From assembly GCA_035575715.1 (NCBI GenBank), contig DATLXN010000012.1:371299-435298 (forward strand): DNA of 64,000 bases, given 5' to 3'. Position 1 is the stretch's first letter, and every line of letters begins with the position of its first letter. This document shows positions 33,996-43,064 of this stretch, piece by piece. Source of the stretch: JACCSI01 sp035575715. Lineage in GTDB: Bacteria; Acidobacteriota; Vicinamibacteria; Vicinamibacterales; UBA2999. Below the pieces are notes generated by a model, which saw only the letters and a list, made by a program, of their open reading frames with translations, had not been told where the DNA came from and made no database searches. Made by a program: the position numbers and the translations under genes.

Positions 33996-34120
33996 GGGGC
34001 GGAAAACGCGCAGACCTTCCGGCGGTTGAGGTGGTACGGTGCGACCCGCGGCGGTCCAGCGACAACCAACGGCGAGAGGGTAAGATCGTCTAACCAGCCT
34101 GTTGTCACGTCTGTAACCCT

Positions 34121-36712
34121 ATGCGAACGAACATTGTTTCACTTGCGCTCACCTCACTTCTGACCGCTACCGTCGGTCTCGCGCAGCAGGCCCCGCCACA
34201 GCCCGCCCCCGATCCGGGCCAGCCTGGGGTGACGTTCCGTGCTGAGGTCAATTACGTCGAGGTCGACGCGCGCGTCGTTGACGCGCAGGGCAACTTTGTT
34301 TCCGGCCTGCAACAGGGCGACTTCCAGATTCTCGAGGATGGCAAGCCGCAGCCGATCAGCGTCTTTTCGCTCGTCAACCTGCCGGTCGAACGCGCGGCGC
34401 GCCCGCTGTTCGCGAGCAAGCCGATCGAGCCGGACGTCCAGACCAATATCTCGGGGATCAACGGGCGCGTCTATCTGATCGTCCTTGACGACCTCCACAC
34501 CCATCCACTGCGCGGCGCGCGGGTCAAGCAGGCGGCGCGGCAGTTCATCGAGCGCTATCTCAGCGTCAATGACGTCGCGGCCGTCGTGCATACCAGCGGC
34601 CGCACCGACGGGGCGCAGGAATTCACCGGCAACCCGCGCCTGCTGCTGCACGCGGTCGACAAGTTCATGGGCCGTAAACTGCGCTCGGCCCTGCTCGGTC
34701 GTCTCGATCAAGAGCAACGGAGCCGTGACACCCGCCAACCGGGCGATCGCATCGACGATCCCGATGCTGCCGAACGCGGTCACCACGCCCGCAATACGTT
34801 CGACTCGATCAAAGGGTTTGCCGACCTGATGGCCGGCGTCCGCGGCCGGCGGAAGGCGTTGGTCTATTTCAGCGAAGGCGTGGACTACGACATCACCGAT
34901 CCGTTCACGAACACGGATGCCACCACCGTGATGGACGCCAGCCGCGACGCGATTGCCGCCGCGACGCGTGCCAATGTTGCGATCTATGGAATCGACGTGC
35001 GCGGTCTCGGCGCCGGCGCCGACGACGCGATGGAGGTTCAGTCGTTTCCACAGGACCCCACGCTCGGTCTCGACTCCAGCGCACAGTCCCGCGAAGTGCG
35101 AATGGGGCAGGACAGCCTCCGCGTCCTGGCCGATCAAACCGGTGGCTTTGCCGCGGTCAACACCAACGACATTGGCGGCGCGTTTCACCGACTGGTCGAT
35201 GAGAACAGCGCCTACTACGTGCTCGGCTACTACCCGGCGAACGAACGCCGCGACGGCCGTTTCCGCAAGCTCGAAGTGCGGGTCAACCAGCCGGGCCTGC
35301 AGGTGCGGGCCCGCCGCGGCTACGTCGCGCCGCGCGGCCGGGTGCAGGACACGAAACTCGCCGGGCCGAATGCGGCGAGCGCCGAATTACGTGAAGCGAT
35401 GAGCAGTCCGGTCCCACTGGGCGGTTTGCCGCTGGCCACGACGGCAAGCGTCTTCAAGGGGCCGGATAAGAATGGTTCGGTGGTCATTTCGACGTTGATC
35501 GGCGGGCGTGACCTGTCCTTGATCGAGAAGGACGGCACCTTCCGCAACGACGTCGAAATCGCGTTCGTTGCGGTCGATTCGAAGGGCAAATCGTTCGCCG
35601 GTGACCGCAACACGCTGAACATGAATTTCAAGCCGGACACGCTGGCGCGCGTCCGCGCGGCGGGGTTCCGCGTGATCTCGTCGATGGACCTGCCGCCCGG
35701 CCGTTATCAGTTGCGCATCGCGGTACGTGAAGCCAACACCCGTCGCTCCGGCTCGGTCCTCTACGATCTCGAAGTTCCGGACTTCGCCAAGGATCCGATC
35801 TCGATGAGCCACATCGCATTGACATCGGCGGCGAGCGGCTTTGCTCCCACCGCCCGCCCGAAAGATCCGCTCCTCAAGATCCTGCCGGCTCCGCTCACCA
35901 GCTACCGCGACTTTTCGCAGGCCGACGAACTCGCGTTGTTTGCCGAGGTCTACGAAACCGGTGGCGGTCCGGCGCACAAAGTGGAAATCGCCGCCACGCT
36001 GAAAGCCGAAGGCGGCCAGACGGTGTTCCAGACGCGCGAAGAGCGCGACAGTTCCGAGCTGCAAGGCAGCAGCGGCGGCTACGGCTTCAACGCCCGCATT
36101 CCGCTCAAGGGCGTGGCGCCGGGCCTGTATGTGTTGCGCGTCGAGGCGCAGTCGCGGATTGCCGATCGCAAGATGGTGAGTCGAGAAACGGTTGTTCATG
36201 TGATCGCGACGCCCCAGGCTGCGCGGCCCGGTGCCACGGCGGCCGGCGGCGTGATCCCGCTCCCGCCCAGCACCGTCGCTGGTCCACCCCAGGCGCCTCC
36301 GCCACCCGTACCCGCCGCACCACGTGCACCCGTTGCAGCGCCCGGACCGATTGCTATGACCACGATCAACAGCGACATGATGAGCGGCATCACCCGCCCA
36401 CAACAGAGCGTGGCGCGCACCGCCGCCGAATGGCAGACGCTGTGGAGCCAGCACGTCCTGGGCCGTCCGGCGCCGGTCGTCGACTTCACCAAGCAGATGG
36501 TGGTCGCGGTGTTTCTTGGCAGCCGATCATCCAGCGGCTACGCGGTGCAGATTACCGGCGTCCGCAAGGACGGCAATACCCTGGTCGTGCAGTGGGCCGA
36601 ACGCAAGCCTGAACCGGGGATGATGGCGGCGCAGGTGATGACCTCGCCGTCGCACATCGCGACGGTGCCGCGTCATGTCGGTGACCTCCGATTCGAGAAG
36701 GTGGAGCCGTAG
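34121..36712 (+). CDS. VWFA-related (Acidobacterial-type) secreted protein with C-terminal PrcB domain
   Basis: An 863-residue secreted protein. A signal peptide (IVSLALTSLLTATVGLAQQ) precedes an Ig-like start (VNYVEVDARVVDAQGNFVSGL, FQILEDGKPQ). A VWFA-related domain of the type named after Acidobacteria spans about residues 105-400, with IVLDDLHTHPL as the metal-site strand and LVYFSEGVDYDITDP later. The middle is beta-rich. A Pro/Ala linker (residues 715-750) leads to a C-terminal domain (NSDMMSGITRPQQSVARTAAEWQTL, GYAVQITGV, MTSPSHIATVPR) that matches the PrcB C-terminal domain, known from a Treponema protease complex. The role is unknown. A small DUF4870 gene follows after 5 bp. Confidence 0.88.
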   Translation: MRTNIVSLALTSLLTATVGLAQQAPPQPAPDPGQPGVTFRAEVNYVEVDARVVDAQGNFVSGLQQGDFQILEDGKPQPISVFSLVNLPVERAARPLFASKPIEPDVQTNISGINGRVYLIVLDDLHTHPLRGARVKQAARQFIERYLSVNDVAAVVHTSGRTDGAQEFTGNPRLLLHAVDKFMGRKLRSALLGRLDQEQRSRDTRQPGDRIDDPDAAERGHHARNTFDSIKGFADLMAGVRGRRKALVYFSEGVDYDITDPFTNTDATTVMDASRDAIAAATRANVAIYGIDVRGLGAGADDAMEVQSFPQDPTLGLDSSAQSREVRMGQDSLRVLADQTGGFAAVNTNDIGGAFHRLVDENSAYYVLGYYPANERRDGRFRKLEVRVNQPGLQVRARRGYVAPRGRVQDTKLAGPNAASAELREAMSSPVPLGGLPLATTASVFKGPDKNGSVVISTLIGGRDLSLIEKDGTFRNDVEIAFVAVDSKGKSFAGDRNTLNMNFKPDTLARVRAAGFRVISSMDLPPGRYQLRIAVREANTRRSGSVLYDLEVPDFAKDPISMSHIALTSAASGFAPTARPKDPLLKILPAPLTSYRDFSQADELALFAEVYETGGGPAHKVEIAATLKAEGGQTVFQTREERDSSELQGSSGGYGFNARIPLKGVAPGLYVLRVEAQSRIADRKMVSRETVVHVIATPQAARPGATAAGGVIPLPPSTVAGPPQAPPPPVPAAPRAPVAAPGPIAMTTINSDMMSGITRPQQSVARTAAEWQTLWSQHVLGRPAPVVDFTKQMVVAVFLGSRSSSGYAVQITGVRKDGNTLVVQWAERKPEPGMMAAQVMTSPSHIATVPRHVGDLRFEKVEP

Positions 36713-36717
36713 GCGGC

Positions 36718-37107
36718 GTGAGCGACCCCGACACTTCGTCATTTGCCGGCGCGACCAGCACCGGCGTTGACCCTCGTCTCTCGGCGCTGCTGTGTTACAC
36801 CGCGTGGTGGGTGTCGGGGATCGTCTTTCTGATCATCGAACACCAGCATCGCGCGGTGCGCTTTCATGCGGCGCAGTCGCTGGTCGTCTTTGGCGGCCTG
36901 TCGCTGGTGATCGGATTGCTGTCCGGCCTGAGCATTGCCATGCTGATGGTGTCGGCCGCCGCGTTTCAGGCGGCGCGACTGCTGGTCTATCTGGTATGGA
37001 TGGCGACGGTCGGGTTGTGGCTGCTGGTGATGCTGCGCACATATCAAGGCGAGACCTGGCGCGTGCCGATTGCGTCAGATCTCGCTGATCGAATTGCCGA
37101 CCGCTGA
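36718..37107 (+). CDS. DUF4870 small membrane protein
   Basis: A 129-residue protein starting with GTG, 5 bp after the VWFA stop. It has three hydrophobic segments and the DUF4870 pattern: LSALLCYTAWWVSGIVFLIIEHQHRAVRFHAAQSLV, then two further helices. The motif V-RFHAAQS in the first loop is the family hallmark. Function is unknown; such proteins are common inner-membrane components. Tight spacing suggests cotranscription with the VWFA gene. Confidence 0.88.
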   Translation: MSDPDTSSFAGATSTGVDPRLSALLCYTAWWVSGIVFLIIEHQHRAVRFHAAQSLVVFGGLSLVIGLLSGLSIAMLMVSAAAFQAARLLVYLVWMATVGLWLLVMLRTYQGETWRVPIASDLADRIADR

Positions 37108-37110
37108 TCC

Positions 37111-37148
37111 GCGGCCTAAAGGGCCGCGCTACCTGGGCCGCGCTACTT
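37111..37148. repeat. Hairpin and duplicated 14-mer between convergent genes
   Basis: GCGGCC (37111-37116) and GGCCGC (37122-37127) form a short stem. Then GGGCCGCGCTACCT (37121-37134) is followed by GGGCCGCGCTACTT (37135-37148). The second copy covers the stop codon of the minus-strand gene. No T-run is present. Confidence 0.5.
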
Positions 37149-37607
37149 CTTGACGGCGGCGGCGGGCTTGGGCATGTCCAGCGACTTCACGTTCTTGGGC
37201 TTGACGTTGCCGTTGGCGTGCGTGAACTGGAACTGGTTGCGGGCCCCGACAATCGACGCGCGCGGGGACTTCAATTGCACCACGATCACTTCGTTCACCG
37301 GAAGCGGACGCGGGTGCCGGTACGAGTCGCCGCCCACAGCGTTGTTGCCCTTGTACCAGTTCTCTTCCACCTTGAAGCCGGCAATCGGGCCAGCCGAGAC
37401 ATTCTTCACGCGGATCGTGCTGACCACTTCGTTGCCGACCACTTTGGTGTCGGGGGTGGTGATTTCAATCGCCGCTTCGCCGCGGACCGGGGCGACAAGT
37501 TTCCGCGCCGCTGCTTGCTCGGCACTGATCGGGGTCGCCGCCAGACCCATACCCAGGGCGATCGCCACCGACATCAACCGAGTCACTACAAAACTGGAGC
37601 GCATCAT
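37143..37607 (-). CDS. Secreted protein with FxLYD-like beta domain, function unknown
   Basis: A 154-residue protein with a signal peptide (LMSVAIALGMGLAATPISAEQ). The rest is one beta-sandwich-like domain: NEVVSTIRVKNVSAGPIAGFKVEENWY, then NEVIVVQLKSP. The pattern of a comparative tail (PIAGFKVEENWYKG followed by a loop and a final strand) resembles FxLYD-type domains. The start at 37607 has GGAGGG 6 nt upstream, and a perfect TATAAT lies 22 bp further up. It has no operon partner, being convergent with DUF4870. Confidence 0.75.
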   Translation of the reverse strand: MMRSSFVVTRLMSVAIALGMGLAATPISAEQAAARKLVAPVRGEAAIEITTPDTKVVGNEVVSTIRVKNVSAGPIAGFKVEENWYKGNNAVGGDSYRHPRPLPVNEVIVVQLKSPRASIVGARNQFQFTHANGNVKPKNVKSLDMPKPAAAVKK

Positions 37608-37628
37608 TCACATCCCTCCGAGACCGGG

Positions 37629-37634
37629 ATTATA
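37629..37634 (-). promoter_or_regulatory. Promoter -10 box TATAAT for the secreted-protein gene
   Basis: A perfect TATAAT on the minus strand lies 22 bp before the ATG at 37607. No good -35 box is seen; a 16-bp perfect palindrome (37643-37658, GGCGCGGC and its complement) covers most of the spacer and -35 region and may be an operator. Confidence 0.45.
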
Positions 37635-37673
37635 GCAGGGCCGGCGCGGCGCCGCGCCGCAGGCCACAAACAG

Positions 37674-38135
37674 TTACATCTCGCCGTTCCAATCCTCCGG
37701 TTCGGCAGCGGTGGCGCGAAAGACTTCGAGGTGCCACTTGCCGCCCCCCCACGGTTCGATCACTTCAGTCGCGACGACGTCGACGAGCAACTCGGCGAAG
37801 GTGCGGCCTTCCGGATCGCCTTCGAGGTGATAGGCCGGCTCGTCCCACTGAAAACTCGGGTAGATCACCATTGTCAAGAACAGGTCATAGCCGTCGTCGA
37901 CGACAATCAGCTGGCCGCACGGCCGTTTTTGCGTCGAGTGGTAAATCAGGTATTTCTCGGCACTGTGGGCGCGGATGTAGCGCTTGAGGGCGAACTCACG
38001 GGCGACGATTTCCTCGACGGCGATTTTCTTGTCCCAACAGGCGCTGCAGTAGCGCTCCTCGCCGCGCGGCTCAGACAGCTCTTTGGCGCCGCACAACGCA
38101 CAGCCTGGCTTCTTTGCGATGGACTTACGAGACAT
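37674..38135 (-). CDS. Conserved hypothetical protein with N-terminal zinc-ribbon-like cysteines
   Basis: A 153-residue cytoplasmic protein that I do not recognise. The first 35 residues hold two CxxC knuckles (CALCGAKEL and YCSACWDK), a likely zinc site. The rest (LIVVDDGYDLFLTMVIYPSFQWDEPAYHL, WGGGKWHLEVFRA) reads like a compact alpha/beta domain. It is alone between two genes; its neighbour downstream is the secreted protein 66 bp away. Codon use and GC fit the neighbours. Confidence 0.7.
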   Translation of the reverse strand: MSRKSIAKKPGCALCGAKELSEPRGEERYCSACWDKKIAVEEIVAREFALKRYIRAHSAEKYLIYHSTQKRPCGQLIVVDDGYDLFLTMVIYPSFQWDEPAYHLEGDPEGRTFAELLVDVVATEVIEPWGGGKWHLEVFRATAAEPEDWNGEM

Positions 38136-38182
38136 GAAATTCCATCTTACTCGTAGTCTCAGGCCGCCCTTCCTTCGGTGTC

Positions 38183-38215
38183 ATCCGTGAAATCTGTGGT
38201 CGTGTAATCTGTGTT
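38183..38215. repeat. 9-bp repeat ATCTGTGNN before the M28 gene
   Basis: Units ATCCGTGAA, ATCTGTGGT, then CGTGTA, then ATCTGTGTT run up to 3 bp before the ATG at 38218. It replaces the usual ribosome-binding region, and no Shine-Dalgarno is visible. Confidence 0.55.
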
Positions 38216-38217
38216 TG

Positions 38218-39813
38218 ATGCACCGCCTGCTCGTGTTCGCGCTACTCAGTGTTGCCGTGGCGGCCCAGGATCCGGGACCGTGGCATCTGCCGCCGCTCGA
38301 TCGGCACCTCCCGCCGCGTGCCGAGGCGATCTACGGCGCGATGGCCACGCGAGTCGACGCCAGCGTGGCAATGGCGGCGGTGCAATTCATGGCACCGCTC
38401 TGGCGGCTGGCCGGTAATCCCGATTACAACGCGTCGCTCGACTTCATCGCCGCGCGCCTGGCCACAGGCGGTGTCACCCACCGCGTCGCCAGCTACGACA
38501 ATCGCGGCTACGGATGGGCCCATCGCCGGGGCACGCTCTCGATCGAGGGCGACGCCGCCGGCCCGGTGCTGTCGCGCGAACAGGATCGTGTCGCGTTGTG
38601 CATCAATTCGTTCTCGACGCCGCCAGGCGGCGTCACGCTGCCACTGATTGATGTCGGCGCCGGCGCGGCCAGCGATTTTACGGGGAAGAGCGTCATAGGA
38701 GCGGTCGTGATCGGGCAGGCGCCGGTTGGCGCGCTGTGGACCCGCGCGGTGCGCGACGGTGGCGCCGCGGGCGTGATCTCGACCGACCTGGCGTCCTACA
38801 CGCGACCGGCCGACACGCCAGACGTCTTGCAGTGGGGCAGTATCCCGTATGACGAGGCGAGACGCTCGTTCGCCTTCAAAGCGTCGCCGCGGGCGGCGCG
38901 TCGATTGCGTGAGGCCGCGATACGCACGGCGCGCGTGCACGTCGATATCGAATCAGTGTTTCATCGCGGTGCGAACCGCACCGTCATCGCGGAGATTCCC
39001 GGTCGCGGCACTTCGCCAGAGCGAGTCGTCCTCGTCGCCCATGTGCAGGAGCCGGGCGCGAACGATAACGCGAGCGGTGCGGGCACGCTGCTGGCTGCCG
39101 CCCTGGCGATGCAGGCGGCGATTGCCCAGGGCGCGCTGCCACCGCCGCAGCGCACGATCACGATGTTGTGGCTCGACGAGATGGCCGGCAGCCGGCAATG
39201 GCTCAGCGAAGACAAGGCGCGCGCGGCCGGGGTGGTCGCCATGATGTCGCTCGACATGACCGGACAGGACACCCGCCAGACCGGCGGCACGTTCCTGATC
39301 GAAAAGATGCCGGACCCCTCAGCACTGTGGGAGCGTCCTTCAGACCCGCATTCGGAATGGGGCGCCGGCAAGGTCGACCCCGCGATCGTCAAAGGGCACC
39401 TGCTGAACGACCTTCACCTGGCCATCGCCCTCCGCCGCGCGCGCGATACCGGGTGGGTGGTGCGCACCAATCCCTACGAAGGCGGGAGTGACCACACGAT
39501 CTTCACTGAAGCCGGGGTGCCGGCACTCCTGAACTGGCACTTCACCGATCGCTATTACCACACCAATCTCGACACGCGGGACAAGACCAGCGCCGCGACG
39601 ATGCAGCACGTCGGGATTACGGTGGCGACGACGGCGATGTTTGTCGCGGCAGCGGAGGCGGCCGATGCGGCGCCGCTCCGGCAATTGATCGACCAAGCAG
39701 AGCGCGCACGCGCAGCGACAGAAGCGCGCAATCACGCGTCGGCCGAAATCGTCGAAGCGTGGAGGAAATGGTACGCCGAGGCCCGCCAGAGCATCTCGCT
39801 GATCGCGCGCTAG
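38218..39813 (+). CDS. M28 family zinc peptidase, secreted, with PA domain
   Basis: About 531 residues from the ATG at 38218. A signal peptide (LLVFALLSVAVAAQ) leads to a helical region and a PA-like insert (SDFTGKSVIGAVVIGQAP), then the M28 core. Zinc ligands: His in LVAHVQEPGANDNASG with Asp in DNASG, Glu in LWLDEMAGSRQWL, Asp in MSLDMTG and His in GGSDHTIF. Two departures from the usual motifs are seen: HVQ replaces HxD, and DE replaces the EE pair that holds the general base. Activity is therefore probable but not certain. It should be an aminopeptidase-like enzyme acting outside the cytoplasm. Confidence 0.88.
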   Translation: MHRLLVFALLSVAVAAQDPGPWHLPPLDRHLPPRAEAIYGAMATRVDASVAMAAVQFMAPLWRLAGNPDYNASLDFIAARLATGGVTHRVASYDNRGYGWAHRRGTLSIEGDAAGPVLSREQDRVALCINSFSTPPGGVTLPLIDVGAGAASDFTGKSVIGAVVIGQAPVGALWTRAVRDGGAAGVISTDLASYTRPADTPDVLQWGSIPYDEARRSFAFKASPRAARRLREAAIRTARVHVDIESVFHRGANRTVIAEIPGRGTSPERVVLVAHVQEPGANDNASGAGTLLAAALAMQAAIAQGALPPPQRTITMLWLDEMAGSRQWLSEDKARAAGVVAMMSLDMTGQDTRQTGGTFLIEKMPDPSALWERPSDPHSEWGAGKVDPAIVKGHLLNDLHLAIALRRARDTGWVVRTNPYEGGSDHTIFTEAGVPALLNWHFTDRYYHTNLDTRDKTSAATMQHVGITVATTAMFVAAAEAADAAPLRQLIDQAERARAATEARNHASAEIVEAWRKWYAEARQSISLIAR

Positions 39814-39822
39814 AAAGAAACG

Positions 39823-39850
39823 TTTTGTCTTTTGTCTTTTGTCTCGTCTT
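39823..39850. repeat. Heptamer array TTTTGTC between M28 and glgP genes
   Basis: Three TTTTGTC units plus TCGTCTT, period 7. The last unit overlaps the stop codon of the alpha-glucan phosphorylase gene on the minus strand. Confidence 0.7.
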
Positions 39851-41999
39851 AACGTTTCGTGACTGCTGCGCCCGCGGCGGCCGGCGCATACTGCTCCGTG
39901 ATGTACTGCTTGACCATCCGGCGCGCCGAGAAGCGCGGCAGGTTCGATCGCATGGCTTCCCGTACCACCTGGACCCAGCGTCGCGGAATCATCCGTTCGT
40001 CGCGGTCGTAGAACGCCGGCACCACCTGCTCTTCGAGAATCCGGTACAGCGAGTCGGCATCGGCGGCGTCGGTTGCGGCGTGGTCGTCTTGATTGCCGTG
40101 ACTCTCAATGAGCCAGCCGTTCTTCCCGTTGAAGCCTTCCGCCCACCAGCCGTCACCAATGCTCAGGTGCGGCACGCCGTTGAGCGACGCTTTCATCCCG
40201 CTGGTGCCGCTGGCCTCCATCGGTTTGCGCGGATTGTTCATCCAGACATCGCACCCGCCGACCAGGCAATGCGCGACGTGCAGGTCGTAGTCATCAATGA
40301 ATCCGACGCGGCCGGCAAACATCGGGTCGAGTGTGCGCCTGAAGACCTGCTGCAAGTGGTGCTTCGCCGGATCGTCGGCGGGATGAGCCTTGCCAGCAAA
40401 GACGATCTGCACCGGGCGGTTGGCCGCGGTGAGGATGCGTGCCAGTCGCTCCGGGTCATGGAACACCAGCTCCGGACGCTTGTAAGTGGCGAACCGGCGG
40501 GCAAAGCCGATCGTCAACGCGTGCGGATCCAGCATCGCCCCGGCCGAGACCACGCGCACCGGCGCGACACGCTCGTTGGCCCATCGCAGCCGCAAACGCT
40601 CACGGATAAAAATGAACAGTTCGGCGCGGAGGACCTGCCGTGCGTTCCACAAGTCTTCGTCAGGAATCTCGTCGAGGCGATCCCAGAAGTTGGGGTCATC
40701 GTGTTTCGACAGCCAATCGTCACCGAGGTGCCGATTGAACAGGTCGAGAATCGGGTTGGCAATCCAGGTCGGCACATGGACGCCGTTGGTGATCGATTTG
40801 ACAGGCACCTTCTCGGCCGCCAGTTCCGGCCACACCGGTTGCCACATCGCCCGCGTCACTTCGCCGTGCAACGCACTGACGCCGTTGACGTGGGCCGCGG
40901 TGCGGAGGGCCAGCGCGGTCATGTTGAACTGTGAACCGAAGCCGTTGTCGTATTCACCGAGCGCCAGGAAGCGCTGCCGGTACTCACCGATTTCACTCCA
41001 CGACCCGGCCAGGTGTTTTTCAACCAGCTGGAACGGGAATGCATCGTGCCCGGCGGCGACCGGCGTGTGGGTGGTGAAGACGGTGGTGCGCTTGACCTCG
41101 TCGAGCGCGGCATCGAAGGACGACCCGCGTTCGACCAGTTCACGGATGCGTTGCAGGGCGACAAACGCCGCGTGCCCCTCGTTCAAGTGCCAGACGGCCG
41201 GCTCAATCCCGAGGGCTCGCAGCACCCGCACCCCGCCGATGCCGAGAATGATCTCTTGCTGAATACGTGTTTCGCGGTCGCCGCCGTAGAGCCGCGCCGA
41301 TAGCTCGCGATCCCACGGGGCGTTTTCCTCGAGGTCGGTGTCGAGTAAGAACAGTCGCACGCGGCCGACGCGGACGCGCCACACGGCGACCAGCACGGTC
41401 CGATCCCCCAGGGGGACCGCAGTCAGCGCAGGTTTACCGTCGCGGGTGATCGCTGCATCGATCGGAGTATTGGTCCAGACCAGTTTCTCGTAATGCTCTT
41501 GCTGCCAGCCCTCGTTCGACACGCGCTGGTGAAAGTAGCCCTGCGGATACATGAAGCCGACGCCGATCAGCGGCACGCCGAGATCGCTGGCCTCTTTACA
41601 GTGGTCGCCAGCCAGCACACCGAGGCCGCCGGCATAGATTGGCAACGACGAGTGCAGCGCGAACTCGGCGGAGAAGTAGGCGACCGCTTTCCCGTTCAGC
41701 GCCGGACCGTTCTCGGCCCACCAGGTGCCCTTCGCGGCGCGCGCTTCATCGAGCCCGGCGAGTGCGGCATCGTAAAGGGTCAGAAATCGCGGGTCCTCCA
41801 CCGCGGCCTGCAAGCGAGCCGCGTCGATGCTGATCAACATCCGCACCGGGTTGTGGCCGGAAAATTTCCAGAGCGGGTAGTCGAGCCGGCGAAACACTTG
41901 ACGCGCGACCGGTGTCCAGCTCCACCACAGGTCAAGCGCCAGTTCGTGTAAACGGTGAATTCGGCTGGGAAGGGCAGCGGCCGTCGCGAATCGTTCCAT
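39849..41999 (-). CDS. glgP: Alpha-glucan (glycogen/maltodextrin) phosphorylase
   Basis: A 716-residue GT35 enzyme that releases glucose 1-phosphate from alpha-1,4-glucans using PLP. It belongs to the shorter bacterial and archaeal form: the N-terminal DUF3417-like segment (HELALDLWWSWTPVARQVFRRLD) is followed by YFSAEFALHSSLPIYAGGLGVLAGDH. HLNEGHAAFV and FVALQRIREL mark the active-site region. The PLP-lysine region is ASGTSGMKASLNGVPHLS. No other glycogen gene is near, so it appears to stand alone. Confidence 0.95.
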   Translation of the reverse strand: MERFATAAALPSRIHRLHELALDLWWSWTPVARQVFRRLDYPLWKFSGHNPVRMLISIDAARLQAAVEDPRFLTLYDAALAGLDEARAAKGTWWAENGPALNGKAVAYFSAEFALHSSLPIYAGGLGVLAGDHCKEASDLGVPLIGVGFMYPQGYFHQRVSNEGWQQEHYEKLVWTNTPIDAAITRDGKPALTAVPLGDRTVLVAVWRVRVGRVRLFLLDTDLEENAPWDRELSARLYGGDRETRIQQEIILGIGGVRVLRALGIEPAVWHLNEGHAAFVALQRIRELVERGSSFDAALDEVKRTTVFTTHTPVAAGHDAFPFQLVEKHLAGSWSEIGEYRQRFLALGEYDNGFGSQFNMTALALRTAAHVNGVSALHGEVTRAMWQPVWPELAAEKVPVKSITNGVHVPTWIANPILDLFNRHLGDDWLSKHDDPNFWDRLDEIPDEDLWNARQVLRAELFIFIRERLRLRWANERVAPVRVVSAGAMLDPHALTIGFARRFATYKRPELVFHDPERLARILTAANRPVQIVFAGKAHPADDPAKHHLQQVFRRTLDPMFAGRVGFIDDYDLHVAHCLVGGCDVWMNNPRKPMEASGTSGMKASLNGVPHLSIGDGWWAEGFNGKNGWLIESHGNQDDHAATDAADADSLYRILEEQVVPAFYDRDERMIPRRWVQVVREAMRSNLPRFSARRMVKQYITEQYAPAAAGAAVTKR

Positions 42000-42044
42000 C
42001 TAGAGTTGAAAGTCAGAGTAAACGCAAACCCAGCATTGCAGAAC

Positions 42045-42061
42045 AAAAAAACGAGTTCGTT
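42045..42061 (-). terminator. Possible intrinsic terminator after the PLP-dehydratase gene
   Basis: On the minus strand AACG, loop AACT and CGTT are followed by five more T. The stem is only 4 bp, so it is weak, but it lies 8 bp after the stop codon and runs in the right direction. Confidence 0.4.
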
Positions 42062-42068
42062 CTGTTGA

Positions 42069-43046
42069 CTAGCTCGATGGGCAGGCGCCTACGAGTTGCG
42101 CGAAACGAACGAGGTCGATGTTGCCGCCCGACACGATGGCGACAATTTTCCCCCCGCCCGCCCGCCCGCTGACCGCTGCCGCGACCGCACACGCGGCCGC
42201 GCCCTCCGCGATCACATGGACACGCTCGGCCGTTAACTTCATCGCGGCGCGCGCTTCGTCAAGCGAGACCACCAACGATCCGTCAACCAGCTCTCGCAAG
42301 AGCGGCCACATCGTCGGCAACACCGACCGCCCACCGGCGCCGTCGACGAACGACGACGTCCAATTGTCGAAGTAACTCGCTTCGCCACGCGCCAGCGAGG
42401 TGGAGAGCGGCGCTGCGGTTTCAGGCTCCGCGGCAAATATTTTTACCGCCGGCTTGAGCGCGCGAATCGCCGCACCGACACCAGCCAGCAGGCCGCCGCC
42501 GCCAAGCGGCGCAATGATTGTGTCGACGTCGGGCAGATCGTCGAGGATTTCCAACGCCGCTGTGCCGTTGCCGGCGATGAACAAATCGTCGTCGAAGGGA
42601 TGCACAAAGTGGCCCTGCATGCGGTCGGAGCGATGCTGCTCAACCGTCCGCCAGCACTCATCGTATGGAACTTGTGTGATGGTGGCGCCGAGCCGCGCGA
42701 TCGAATCGAGTTTGGTCTGCGGCGCCGTGTCCATCACCATCACCGAGCACCGGGCTCCGGCACGACGCGCCGCGAAAGCCACGCCCTGCGCCGCGTTGCC
42801 TGCGCTCACCGTCCAGACCCCTTGCGCCAGCGTCTCCGGGGTCAGGGCACGGATGGCGTTCCACGCGCCACGGATTTTAAACGACCCGATCGGTTGAAGG
42901 GCTTCGAGTTTGAGGTAAATCTCTGGAGCGGGTGAACCGTCCGCTGCCGCAAAGGGGAGATGCAACCGCACCAACGGCGTTCGCACTGCAGCTTCGTAGA
43001 TAGTGGCCGACGCGTCGGTGATCGCCTTCAGCGGAATCTCACGCAT
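42069..43046 (-). CDS. PLP-dependent threonine/serine dehydratase-like enzyme
   Basis: 325 residues from the ATG at 43046 (MREIPLKAITDASATIYEAAVRTPLV). The upstream frame overlaps the divergent peptidase gene and lacks homology. It is a fold-type II PLP enzyme: the Schiff-base Lys is in PIGSFKIRGAWNAI, VSAGNAAQGVAFAARR is the substrate loop, and the glycine-rich LGGGGLLAGVG holds the phosphate. Threonine or serine dehydratase or a racemase is likely. No C-terminal ACT domain is present, so this is the catabolic type. Its start lies only 18 bp from the divergent P1 peptidase. Confidence 0.88.
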   Translation of the reverse strand: MREIPLKAITDASATIYEAAVRTPLVRLHLPFAAADGSPAPEIYLKLEALQPIGSFKIRGAWNAIRALTPETLAQGVWTVSAGNAAQGVAFAARRAGARCSVMVMDTAPQTKLDSIARLGATITQVPYDECWRTVEQHRSDRMQGHFVHPFDDDLFIAGNGTAALEILDDLPDVDTIIAPLGGGGLLAGVGAAIRALKPAVKIFAAEPETAAPLSTSLARGEASYFDNWTSSFVDGAGGRSVLPTMWPLLRELVDGSLVVSLDEARAAMKLTAERVHVIAEGAAACAVAAAVSGRAGGGKIVAIVSGGNIDLVRFAQLVGACPSS

Positions 43047-43064
43047 GCGGCGGTCGATCGTATC

